In this document: positions 25,868 to 33,134 of the stretch, in pieces
Position numbering within the stretch: the first letter of the stretch is position 1
How the letters are laid out: the number at the start of each line of letters is the position of its first letter
Origin: CAVZQN01 sp963837395
GTDB lineage: Bacteria; Acidobacteriota; HRBIN11; JAKEFK01
Reading direction: 5' to 3'
NCBI GenBank assembly: GCA_963837395.1
Contig: CAWINI010000004.1
Coordinates: 806,001 to 870,000 of the forward strand
Length of the DNA stretch: 64,000 nucleotides
Notes under the pieces: generated by a model
The model's database searches: none
What the model was told of the DNA's origin: nothing
What the model saw: the letters and a program-made list of their open reading frames with translations, nothing else
Program-made: the position numbers and the translations under genes

Positions 25868-28173
25868 TGCTGCCACGCAAATGCATCCATCTTTATTTCA
25901 TCATCATCGATGATGATCCTGATCGTTCCGTCTAAATCCGTTCGCAAAATTGTGGTATGGTGGCGGCGCAATTCTGATAACACTTTAGGGTGAGGATGGC
26001 CAAACCAGTTGTGGCGCCCGACAGAAATTACAGCTATTCGCGGATTGAAATGATTCAGGAATTGTTCAGAGGTTGAGGTTTTACTTCCATGATGTGCCAC
26101 TTTCAAAACATCCAATTTTGTAACAGAGTTGTTTTTCACAAGACTCCCTTCAGTCTGAAGCTCCGCATCACCCGCAAGTAAAATGCGTCGATTTTGATAT
26201 TCTAATTGCAATACCAGGGAATCATCATTCGCAACCTTGCGGGTGTATTTGCAATCATCAGGCGCAAGAACCTTTAGAAGAACACTGCCCTGTCTGAATT
26301 TCATTCCGGCGCGAATTCCTTGAACTCGGGTTGGTGTATTGATGATCAACTTTTGGAACGCGAAATCAGAAATCGGCTTACGAGTGCAATAAAAAAGATC
26401 GCTTTGAATGTAGCGATTTAAAGAAATCAAACCATTCATGTGATCGGCATGAGCGTGAGTCAAAAAAATTCGATGTAGCCTGGTGATACCTAAATGTGAC
26501 AGATAAGGCATCAAAACAGCCTCACCGGTGTCCAATGCTTGTGAATTCCAAAAACCGCCACCATCAACAAGGTCCGCGGTTCCATCAGGATACTGAATTA
26601 AGATCGAATCACCCTGCCCTACATCAATGAAGTGCAAGACAAGGCGGCCGACAGCCTGCGAGGGTTTCGCAGTGACTATCGAAATGAAACAAAATACGGC
26701 AATGATTGATGATGCAAAGCAAAGATTCCGCTTTTTGCGAAAAATCAGTGCCAAACAAATTGCGAAATAAAAAATCAACACAATTGAGAGTGAAGGTTCC
26801 GGAATTGTTTTCAACCAGACGCCGCTAAAGAATTCAGCACTTTCTGCAAACCATCGCACCGGATAACGGACCACGAGTGCAAAAGTGGATTGAAACACAC
26901 CTAACGGCAATGTTCCCACACCTGCTGCAATCAAGAAGCTGCTTAGTGGAATTGCGATCAAATTTGCGAGCAAGGAACCGAAAGCAACTCGATGAAAGAT
27001 CAAAGCTTGATATGGAATCAAAACGAATTGAATGATGGGTGATACAACAATGAAAGACCAGATTAAGCGATAAATATTTCTTGGCCAGCGGATGGAGTTG
27101 CAAATCGGAAGTGCAACAAAGAGAATTCCAGCTGTCGATAAGTACGTTAAATGAAACCCTGGATCAAACAATTCATAAGGATTCCAGAGCGTTTGCAGCA
27201 AAGCGCTTAAAGACAACACATTCGCCATCGCGGGACGTTCGTGACGGAGAACGGCATAACTCAAAACCAAAAATGTCAGAACCGACCGTACAATTGAGGA
27301 GCGTCCTTCTAGAAGCATCAAATAGAACAGCAGCACCAAACTCAGGAAAACCATTGCCAGTGGAAATCGGACGATGCGCTTCAAAACTAAAAAACAAATC
27401 AGAAGCAGGACAGTGACATGAAAACCGGAAATTGCGACAACATGAAAGATCCCGGCGTCAATTAATGTTTGTTCAGTTTCGTGTTGCAGGCCTGATCGAT
27501 CATCTAACCAAAGCGCTCGAAGAATCCCACCATCTTGCTGTGAAAATCCATGCTGCAATCGATGAATCATTCCTAATCGCAGAGAAGACAACCATGATTG
27601 AAATCCGTATCCGCGTTCAACGATTCGGATCAAATTTCCATTCTTGACACTTCCCAGGACATGAATTCCTTCTTTCTGTAAATATCTCTCATAGTTAAAA
27701 CATCCTTCCGCACGGAATGAAACCGGCAAACGGAAACGGATGTATGTTTCAATAACGTCACCAACAATCGCAGACTGATCTACTTTACCGGTGACAGTAA
27801 TTCGTGCGGTGCCATGAATGTTTTTTCCGGAAATCGAAAGAACCTCCACACGAAGCACCACAAAGTCGGCGGAAATTTCTGGTGTTTCTTTTAACCTGGC
27901 CTTTACTAAAACGGTTTCCGATTCATGGTCCTTAACCCAGTTTCTCAATTCGTTTTTGCGATAAATGGAATTTGACAATTGATAGGAAAACGTGCCCGCT
28001 AAAAATAGCAGCAACAGCTGTGCAATTGCTGCAATTCGAAACGAGTCCAATCGTAAAGAAATTACCGCAACAAATAATGCGATAAAAATGCAAACAGCGG
28101 GAACTTGAAAAGACACTCCGGCCAGGATGCCCGCCGAAAAAGATATAAAGATCCAGACAAAGGGCGCTGACAT
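25855..28173 (-). CDS. comEC: ComEC/Rec2 DNA-uptake channel
   Basis: The start is taken at the ATG at 28173 (MSAPFVWIF), because the longer frame to 28212 is made of a REP-like repeat. The product, about 772 residues, has a DUF4131-like N-terminus with membrane helices. It then has the Competence domain with the signature HVVAISGFHVTVLLL (around residue 235) and a many-pass membrane region. The C-terminal metallo-beta-lactamase domain has HFIDVGQGDSILIQYPDG, LTHAHADHMNG and VAHHGSKTS. ComEC carries single-stranded DNA across the inner membrane in natural transformation. No other com genes are seen nearby except for the possible link to the GspE-like protein. Confidence 0.93.
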   Translation of the reverse strand: MSAPFVWIFISFSAGILAGVSFQVPAVCIFIALFVAVISLRLDSFRIAAIAQLLLLFLAGTFSYQLSNSIYRKNELRNWVKDHESETVLVKARLKETPEISADFVVLRVEVLSISGKNIHGTARITVTGKVDQSAIVGDVIETYIRFRLPVSFRAEGCFNYERYLQKEGIHVLGSVKNGNLIRIVERGYGFQSWLSSLRLGMIHRLQHGFSQQDGGILRALWLDDRSGLQHETEQTLIDAGIFHVVAISGFHVTVLLLICFLVLKRIVRFPLAMVFLSLVLLFYLMLLEGRSSIVRSVLTFLVLSYAVLRHERPAMANVLSLSALLQTLWNPYELFDPGFHLTYLSTAGILFVALPICNSIRWPRNIYRLIWSFIVVSPIIQFVLIPYQALIFHRVAFGSLLANLIAIPLSSFLIAAGVGTLPLGVFQSTFALVVRYPVRWFAESAEFFSGVWLKTIPEPSLSIVLIFYFAICLALIFRKKRNLCFASSIIAVFCFISIVTAKPSQAVGRLVLHFIDVGQGDSILIQYPDGTADLVDGGGFWNSQALDTGEAVLMPYLSHLGITRLHRIFLTHAHADHMNGLISLNRYIQSDLFYCTRKPISDFAFQKLIINTPTRVQGIRAGMKFRQGSVLLKVLAPDDCKYTRKVANDDSLVLQLEYQNRRILLAGDAELQTEGSLVKNNSVTKLDVLKVAHHGSKTSTSEQFLNHFNPRIAVISVGRHNWFGHPHPKVLSELRRHHTTILRTDLDGTIRIIIDDDEIKMDAFAWQHYSD

Positions 28174-28187
28174 GTTAGAGAGCTCAA

Positions 28188-28238
28188 GCGGCTGGAAGCC
28201 CGCGGTCTTCAATGCGGGCCAAGACCCGCGCTCATCAG
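28188..28238. repeat. REP-like double palindrome (family A)
   Basis: GCGGCTGGAAGCCCGC is followed by GCGGGCCAAGACCCGC and then GCTCATCAG. It matches the two-part arrangement at 11917-11966 and the tail at 23478-23510. It lies between comEC and the upstream unknown gene. Confidence 0.65.
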
Positions 28239-28241
28239 CTC

Positions 28242-28937
28242 CTACATGTAAAACAAACTTAGTCTGGGAATGTTGTATTGTTTACGGATGGTTTTGATGA
28301 GAGACCGGCGCAACATTTCTTGATATACGCCGAATTCCAGTTTCTCTTCAAATGATTTTAATTCGCGCATGGAATCCTCCTTGTAACGATCTAAGTCGGT
28401 TGCCGGCACCATTTGAAGTAGGAGTTGCTCCATATTCTTTTCAATGCCGGTAAGTCGTTCTTCCACACGCTGACGATCCATTGCCGGATTGGCCCGGAAG
28501 CAATCTAAGATTTGATTGCGCAATTCGTTCTCACGCAATTTTAACATCGCCGCAAGCCCATCATTCCCTTCTGCGGTGGCTTTGGTTTCACTTGCCGCAA
28601 GTCCAGCTGCAAGTTTTTCCAGGAATTGTTCGATATCGGCCGGCGGTGGTTCCGCGCTTGCAGGAGAGGTATCCGCACCCTCCATCGATTTCAAATGTCG
28701 TTTGTATTCACTCTTTATGATCCTTTTACAATAGACCAAACTTGTTATCTCATTGTCAGGATCTTTCTTTTTTTCAAAAGCGCGATCGATTCCACGAATC
28801 ACTACTTCAGCCGGAATGCTAGCTTCATACCATTCCCGAATTAATACCCATTCTTTTGGTGAAAGCAGCATCGGATTTCCACGTTTTTGTAAGAAGTGGT
28901 CTTCAATCACCCGAAAATATTCCTCTTCATCCATCAT
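28242..28937 (-). CDS. Conserved-looking protein of unknown function in the coaX-comEC cluster
   Basis: The 231-residue protein is soluble and mostly helical. The N-terminal 70 residues (EYFRVIEDHFLQKRGNPMLLSPKEW, then IREWYEASIPAEVVIRGIDRAF) resemble a compact helical domain of the kind found in replication/DnaD-like proteins, but the likeness is weak and I assign no function. A middle acidic Pro/Ala stretch (DTSPASAEPPPADIEQFLE) leads into a coiled-coil-like C-terminal half that ends KQYNIPRLSLFYM. Its ATG overlaps the TGA of coaX (ATGA), so it is translationally coupled to that gene. No membrane helices, signal or metal motif were seen. Confidence 0.75.
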   Translation of the reverse strand: MMDEEEYFRVIEDHFLQKRGNPMLLSPKEWVLIREWYEASIPAEVVIRGIDRAFEKKKDPDNEITSLVYCKRIIKSEYKRHLKSMEGADTSPASAEPPPADIEQFLEKLAAGLAASETKATAEGNDGLAAMLKLRENELRNQILDCFRANPAMDRQRVEERLTGIEKNMEQLLLQMVPATDLDRYKEDSMRELKSFEEKLEFGVYQEMLRRSLIKTIRKQYNIPRLSLFYM

Positions 28938-29716
28938 TGATTCATTTCAAACAATACTTGCAGTCCTTTTAAAATTAAATCCGGATCGATGTGCTGTATT
29001 TTCGATGTCCTTTTTGCAATCAATGGTGCCAGCCCGCCAGTTGCAACCGTTGTCGCATCATCACCAAGCTCACGCCGCATTTCAGTAACAATCTTTTCGA
29101 TTAAACCAAGGTAACCCAGAAAAATTCCTGATTGAATTGCAGAAACAGTATTACGTCCGATCACTTCACCGGGGTCACGGATTTCAACCCGTGGAAGCTT
29201 TGCCGCTTTTTCAAACAAAGCTTCCGCAGAAACCATTATGCCCGGGGCGATTACGCCACCTAAGTATTCACCTTTTGCCGTTATTGCATCGAATACTGTT
29301 GCAGTCCCTAAATCGATCACAATGCAAGTTCCTCCATATAGATGGAATCCGGCAACAGAATGAACGATTCGATCCGCACCTACTTCCTGCGGAGGATCGT
29401 AAAGAATCGGCATTCCGGTTTTTATTCCTGGCTGAACAATGAAAGGTTCGCTGCCAAAATAATTTACTGACATTTCTCGAATCGAAGGTAATAAAGGCGG
29501 CACAACACAGCTGATGGCAATTGAGTCCATTTTTTGATTATTGAAACCCGATAGGCTCAGCAAATTTTTGACCAGCACACCATGTTCATCGGCCGTTCTT
29601 TCCCGAACTGTTGTAAGTCTCCAGCTATTGACCAGCTTTTTTTTCTGAAACAAACCTACGACAGTATTGGTATTTCCGATATCAATCGCTAACAAGCTGT
29701 TTATTTTTTGCGGCAT
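28934..29716 (-). CDS. coaX: Type III pantothenate kinase
   Basis: The 260-residue protein has the CoaX fingerprint: LAIDIGNTNTVVGLF (nucleotide-binding phosphate-1 loop), then GADRIVHSVAGFHLYG and VIDLGTATVFDAI, with the ASKHA-fold glycine-rich end ATGGLAPLIA. It phosphorylates pantothenate, the first step of CoA synthesis, and unlike type I enzymes it is not feedback-inhibited by CoA. It overlaps the 3' end of birA by 16 nt and is coupled to the next gene by ATGA. A birA-coaX pairing is common in bacteria. Confidence 0.95.
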   Translation of the reverse strand: MPQKINSLLAIDIGNTNTVVGLFQKKKLVNSWRLTTVRERTADEHGVLVKNLLSLSGFNNQKMDSIAISCVVPPLLPSIREMSVNYFGSEPFIVQPGIKTGMPILYDPPQEVGADRIVHSVAGFHLYGGTCIVIDLGTATVFDAITAKGEYLGGVIAPGIMVSAEALFEKAAKLPRVEIRDPGEVIGRNTVSAIQSGIFLGYLGLIEKIVTEMRRELGDDATTVATGGLAPLIAKRTSKIQHIDPDLILKGLQVLFEMNQ

Positions 29717-30480
29717 GCTTGCACTTCACCTGAATAAAATACGCGTGCTCCATCTGAAGTATTTACAATCAGTCCACCATAAGAATCAAGACCAGCAGTA
29801 GCTCCTTCAGTCACACCTTCATGATTTTGAATCCTGACTTCACAATCTTTAATGAACGTGGATTTTTTCTCAAGTTCTTTGCAAAAATCTTCCCATGATA
29901 CTTTAGTCATTTCTGAGTACAATTTTTCGAAATTCATCAGCACCCTGGCCAATGTCCATTCCCTGTTCGCAAGCTGCCCATATTCAATCGCAATTGATGT
30001 GGCAGTTTCGTTAAGACTTGCCGGAAATGATGTGGTATTCACATTAATTCCGAAACCGGCAATAACATATTTCATCGTTCCTGCTTCCATTGCGCTCTGA
30101 ACAAGGATCCCTCCGATTTTTCGATTTCCAACCAGAAGATCGTTCGGCCATTTCAGATCAATTTTCAAATTCCAATCTGCAAGCGCTTCGGCAATCGCTA
30201 AACCAGCAACAAATGGAATTCTGTGCAAATAAGATGCATCGGGTTTCAGTAGCAGCGTGCAATAAATATTCTCGCCTGCAGGAGAAAACCACTGGTTGTT
30301 ACTTCTACCCCGACCCGCAGTTTGTGAATCTGCAACTACCATAGTTCCTTCACGAAATGATTGCTGTGCCAATTTTTCAGCAACACGATTTGTGCTATCG
30401 ATTTCGCCATAGTAATAAAGTTCAGATCCAAATGAGCTTTTACGCTGGTATTGAAAAAATGCGACATTAAAAGAATTCAT
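29701..30480 (-). CDS. birA: Biotin--[acetyl-CoA-carboxylase] ligase
   Basis: The start is taken at the ATG at 30480 (MNSFNVAFFQYQ). The open frame extends to 30561 only through a REP-like repeat and the nadC end. The 259-residue product has the biotin protein ligase core: STNRVAEKLA, GRGRSNNQWFSP (biotinyl-AMP loop), KWPNDLLV, KIGGILVQS and GFGINVNT. A small C-terminal SH3-like domain follows. There is no N-terminal helix-turn-helix, so it is the ligase-only group and does not repress biotin genes. It attaches biotin to carboxylase carrier proteins and overlaps coaX. Confidence 0.94.
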   Translation of the reverse strand: MNSFNVAFFQYQRKSSFGSELYYYGEIDSTNRVAEKLAQQSFREGTMVVADSQTAGRGRSNNQWFSPAGENIYCTLLLKPDASYLHRIPFVAGLAIAEALADWNLKIDLKWPNDLLVGNRKIGGILVQSAMEAGTMKYVIAGFGINVNTTSFPASLNETATSIAIEYGQLANREWTLARVLMNFEKLYSEMTKVSWEDFCKELEKKSTFIKDCEVRIQNHEGVTEGATAGLDSYGGLIVNTSDGARVFYSGEVQACRKK

Positions 30481-30497
30481 ATAAGTCACTACAATTC

Positions 30498-30540
30498 GAG
30501 GCCGGGCTTTCGCATCCGGCCGCCGCAAAGCCCCGGCCTC
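30498..30540. repeat. Inverted repeat between nadC and birA (family A variant)
   Basis: GAGGCCGGGCTTTCGC at the left pairs with GCAAAGCCCCGGCCTC at the right, around a short CATCCGGCCGCC centre. It abuts the nadC stop codon and could act as an attenuator within the operon. Confidence 0.7.
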
Positions 30541-31390
30541 AAACAGCCGGTTTAAGATCAATCTTCATTGAAATATCCAGACTACGAACGCTGTGCGTAA
30601 GTCCACCAACAGAAATTGCATCAACTCCTGAAATGAAATAATCCGCTAAATTTGATTCTGAAATCCCGCCGGAAACTTCGTACCTGATTCCTGATTGCTT
30701 CATTTTCACACATTCACGAATTTGATTTGGAGTCATGTTATCAAGCAAGAACCAGCGTCCACCAGCTTGAATAGCCTCACGAAGCATTGCAGGACTGTCC
30801 ACTTCAATTTCAACCTCTTCTGGTGCGCGGCCGTGTTCTTTAAAGCGCTCCAATACTTTTCGAAAATCTGCTTCGACTTTCAAATGATTATCCTTCACCA
30901 TCACAGCATCGTACAATCCGATGCGATGATTCGCGCCTCCCCCAACATGCACAGCATACTTCTCTAGAGCTCGAAGTAATGGCGTAGTCTTTCGTGTATC
31001 AAGAATTTGAATCCCATGCAGGCGCGCTGATCGAACATACTTTGAAGTGATTGTTGCGATGCCGCACAACCTTTGCAAAAAATTTAAAGCGACGCGCTCA
31101 CCGGTCAAAATTGCTCTGGCATGAGCAGTTACCCGACAGAGCTGAGTTCCTGATGGAAATTCGGTTCCTTCCTGCAAAGAATCATGGACTTTTGCAGATG
31201 GATCTAATATCCGAAAAATTCTTGAAACCAGAGGCAAACCTGCAAGAACTCCGGCTTGCTTCGCGATAAAGACTGCGGAACCATTCAGATCTTCAGGAAC
31301 CAGCACGGATGTAGTGACATCGCCTGTGCCGATATCTTCACGCAGCGCGCGATTTAGAAGATCCCGAATTTCTTCCGAATCCCAGTTCAA
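30539..31390 (-). CDS. nadC: Nicotinate-nucleotide pyrophosphorylase (quinolinate phosphoribosyltransferase)
   Basis: The 283-residue product shows NadC motifs: LREDIGTGDVTT at residues 17-28, GERVALNFLQRLCGIAT, LDTRKTTPLLRALEKYAV, VGGGANHRIGLYDAVMVKDNH and, near the C-terminus, EVSGGISESNL and DAISVGGLTHSV. It makes nicotinic acid mononucleotide from quinolinate and PRPP in de novo NAD synthesis. The start is a TTG at 31390, supported by AAGGAG with a 5-nt spacer directly upstream; no ATG is better placed. An IS110-family element lies immediately upstream, separating it from valS. Confidence 0.94.
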   Translation of the reverse strand: MNWDSEEIRDLLNRALREDIGTGDVTTSVLVPEDLNGSAVFIAKQAGVLAGLPLVSRIFRILDPSAKVHDSLQEGTEFPSGTQLCRVTAHARAILTGERVALNFLQRLCGIATITSKYVRSARLHGIQILDTRKTTPLLRALEKYAVHVGGGANHRIGLYDAVMVKDNHLKVEADFRKVLERFKEHGRAPEEVEIEVDSPAMLREAIQAGGRWFLLDNMTPNQIRECVKMKQSGIRYEVSGGISESNLADYFISGVDAISVGGLTHSVRSLDISMKIDLKPAV

Positions 31391-31410
31391 CTTAGCTCCT
31401 TAACCACGAA

Positions 31411-32914
31411 GATACCCTGTTAAAGTCAATAGAATTTAACTTGAAAATTTCTTATTATTTTCATTAGAAGCGGCGCCGAGACCACGTATAAAAGGACCAC
31501 CCTTTTGTGGCATGGCTGCCGCTTTTCTCCTTTTGGCCTCCTTTTTGGAAATGGGTGCAGCCAACGAAGCAATGACATGAGCCAGGGGCTGCATAGTGGA
31601 TGTTTTTTTAACCGGCTGATTTTGGTTCTTAGATTGGTAATCGGGGTCAAATGGTTTTCCTGAGATCCAGCAAGCGTAAACGATGTGAATGAGTTTTCGC
31701 ATGCAAGCAACTATGGCAACCTTCTCAGGTTTTCCTTCTGCGATCAAGCGATTATAAAAGTTACGGATAATTGGATTGAAGCGAATTGCGGCAAGAGTTG
31801 GCATGTAGAGAGCAGCACGAATGCGAATGCGCCCAGCACGGCTGATTCCAAGATTGTGTAATTGATCACCGCTTTGTTCGATGCGCGGATCGAGTCCGGC
31901 ATAAGCGACAGCAGCCTCGGCAGAATAAAATCTTTCGATATTTCCGTATTCTAAACGCAATACCATCGACGTCCAAATTCCAATGCCTTTAATTCCATCA
32001 ATAATTTTTACTGCTGGATCGTCTTTCAGTGATTTTTCTAAAGACTTTTGAAGCCTCTCTATTTTTTCATTTTGATCTTTAATTTCAGAAGCCAAAAATA
32101 AAACTGATGCAGCAGTATGCTCATCAATTTGTGAAGCAACAGACTCTTTGGCGGCTTTAATCAGTTTGTTCGCGCGAGAATCTGTGATCGAATTAATCTT
32201 GCATAAAATTTTGACTTCAGCTTTCGAAAGTTTTTCAGCTGTCGGATAACTGCATAATATTTCAATCACCCAATCGGGGATTCCTTCGCGACAATATTGA
32301 ACCAGCTCGGGCTGAACTGTGGGCAACAAACTTTGCAATTGAGTTTGAACCTGAACCCGGCGTCCGATCGCTGCGTTAATACAGCCATACAATGTTCGCG
32401 CTCCTTGCATTTGTGGTTCATACTCAAAATCCTTTCTCCTCCCTCCGTTTTTCAGATATTCCGCTATATTGCGGGCACTAATTCGATCCGTTTTGTTCCG
32501 GCGTAAATTTCGTTCAAAAAATTTGCGCACAGCAAATGCATTTAGTAAAAATACTTTCATTTTGAAAACCGATTTCAGTTCATTAAAAAACTTTAACCAG
32601 TTGCGTTCAAAACCACCGGAAGCCTCTAATCCAACAACAAATTCAACACCGTCATTCTTCGCTTTCAAACCCAGGATCGCTTCCCGCAATTGATTGTGCC
32701 CTTCAGCGGCATCATCAAAACATCTTCCTTCCGGCAAAAATGTTCCCGCTTCATTCAAAAACACTGTATCTGCATAACCTTTACTGGCATCGCTGCCTAT
32801 GTAAATCTTCATATTCAGATCTCCAAATTCTTTTTTCAACTGCAGAGACTTCCCGGATCCAGGAAATGATTCTGTCTGGTAATAAATACGCGTTCGCCGA
32901 CGCATGATACCCTG
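31411..32914 (-). mobile_element. IS110-family insertion sequence (boundaries approximate)
   Basis: A full-length IS110-type transposase gene lies between two copies of GATACCCTG (31411-31419 and 32906-32914), a 9-bp direct repeat that probably marks the recombined target or core sequence. That would make the element about 1.5 kb. IS110 elements lack terminal inverted repeats and usually carry a structured noncoding end encoding a bridge RNA. With these limits only about 93 nt precede the transposase start. The true end may therefore lie further upstream, within the noncoding stretch to 33090. Confidence 0.65.
31436..32812 (-). CDS. IS110-family transposase (DEDD type)
   Basis: The start is taken at the ATG at 32812 (MKIYIGSDASKGYADT); the frame is open to 32905, but those residues do not fit the family. 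The 458-residue protein has the RuvC-like DEDD domain (IGSDASKG, VVGLEASGG, NKTDRISARNIAEYL) and the C-terminal Transposase_20 domain (IDGIKGIGIWTSMVLRLEYG, AYAGLDPRIEQSG, GISRAGRIRIRAALYM) with the conserved serine in the SRAG segment. All key residues are present, so it looks functional. Its 45 or so C-terminal residues (KKEAKRRKAAAMPQKGG) are basic. It sits between valS and nadC. Confidence 0.93.
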   Translation of the reverse strand: MKIYIGSDASKGYADTVFLNEAGTFLPEGRCFDDAAEGHNQLREAILGLKAKNDGVEFVVGLEASGGFERNWLKFFNELKSVFKMKVFLLNAFAVRKFFERNLRRNKTDRISARNIAEYLKNGGRRKDFEYEPQMQGARTLYGCINAAIGRRVQVQTQLQSLLPTVQPELVQYCREGIPDWVIEILCSYPTAEKLSKAEVKILCKINSITDSRANKLIKAAKESVASQIDEHTAASVLFLASEIKDQNEKIERLQKSLEKSLKDDPAVKIIDGIKGIGIWTSMVLRLEYGNIERFYSAEAAVAYAGLDPRIEQSGDQLHNLGISRAGRIRIRAALYMPTLAAIRFNPIIRNFYNRLIAEGKPEKVAIVACMRKLIHIVYACWISGKPFDPDYQSKNQNQPVKKTSTMQPLAHVIASLAAPISKKEAKRRKAAAMPQKGGPFIRGLGAASNENNKKFSS

Positions 32915-33134
32915 CGAATTCTCACTTCCTACCGGAAGGGAAAATCTTCGTGTCGAAGTCTAAGCTTCAGGCCACTAACGTTCCTCTTCCGCAGTATCAG
33001 GGAAATCCTACCAAACAAATTCCCATAATTCCCGTCCTCTTTGCCTCTAGCAACTGAATCTGCGATCTCGTATTATTTCTTTGTCTGCATTGCCCCACCC
33101 GCTTCGCGAGGTGGGCAAAAGAAAACATACCAGG
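32813..33134 (-). other. Noncoding stretch upstream of the IS110 transposase, candidate bridge-RNA region
   Basis: There is no gene in these 322 bases. The part next to the transposase may be the noncoding end of the element. Visible structure on the minus strand includes CTTCGACACGAAG, CCCTTCCGGTAGGAAG and, near the valS end, a hairpin GCCCACCTCGCGAAGCGGGTGGGGC (33091-33116 on plus), which looks like an independent REP-type hairpin or valS terminator. IS110 bridge RNAs come from such a region, but I could not trace the two guide loops by eye. Confidence 0.35.
33091..33117. repeat. GC-rich hairpin just downstream of valS
   Basis: GCCCCACCC is followed by GCTTCGCGAGGTGGGCA: the CCCACC arm pairs with GGTGGG around a GCTTCGCGA centre. 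It lies about 20 bp after the valS stop codon and may terminate valS transcription. Confidence 0.6.

Noticed and set aside
28174..28212. N-terminal extension of comEC to 28212.
   Set aside because: It is encoded by part of a REP-like repeat and starts with TTG; the ATG at 28173 begins directly before the first membrane helix.
30481..30561. N-terminal extension of birA to 30561.
   Set aside because: The extra 27 residues are encoded by a palindromic repeat and the nadC end; the ATG at 30480 gives the family's normal N-terminus.
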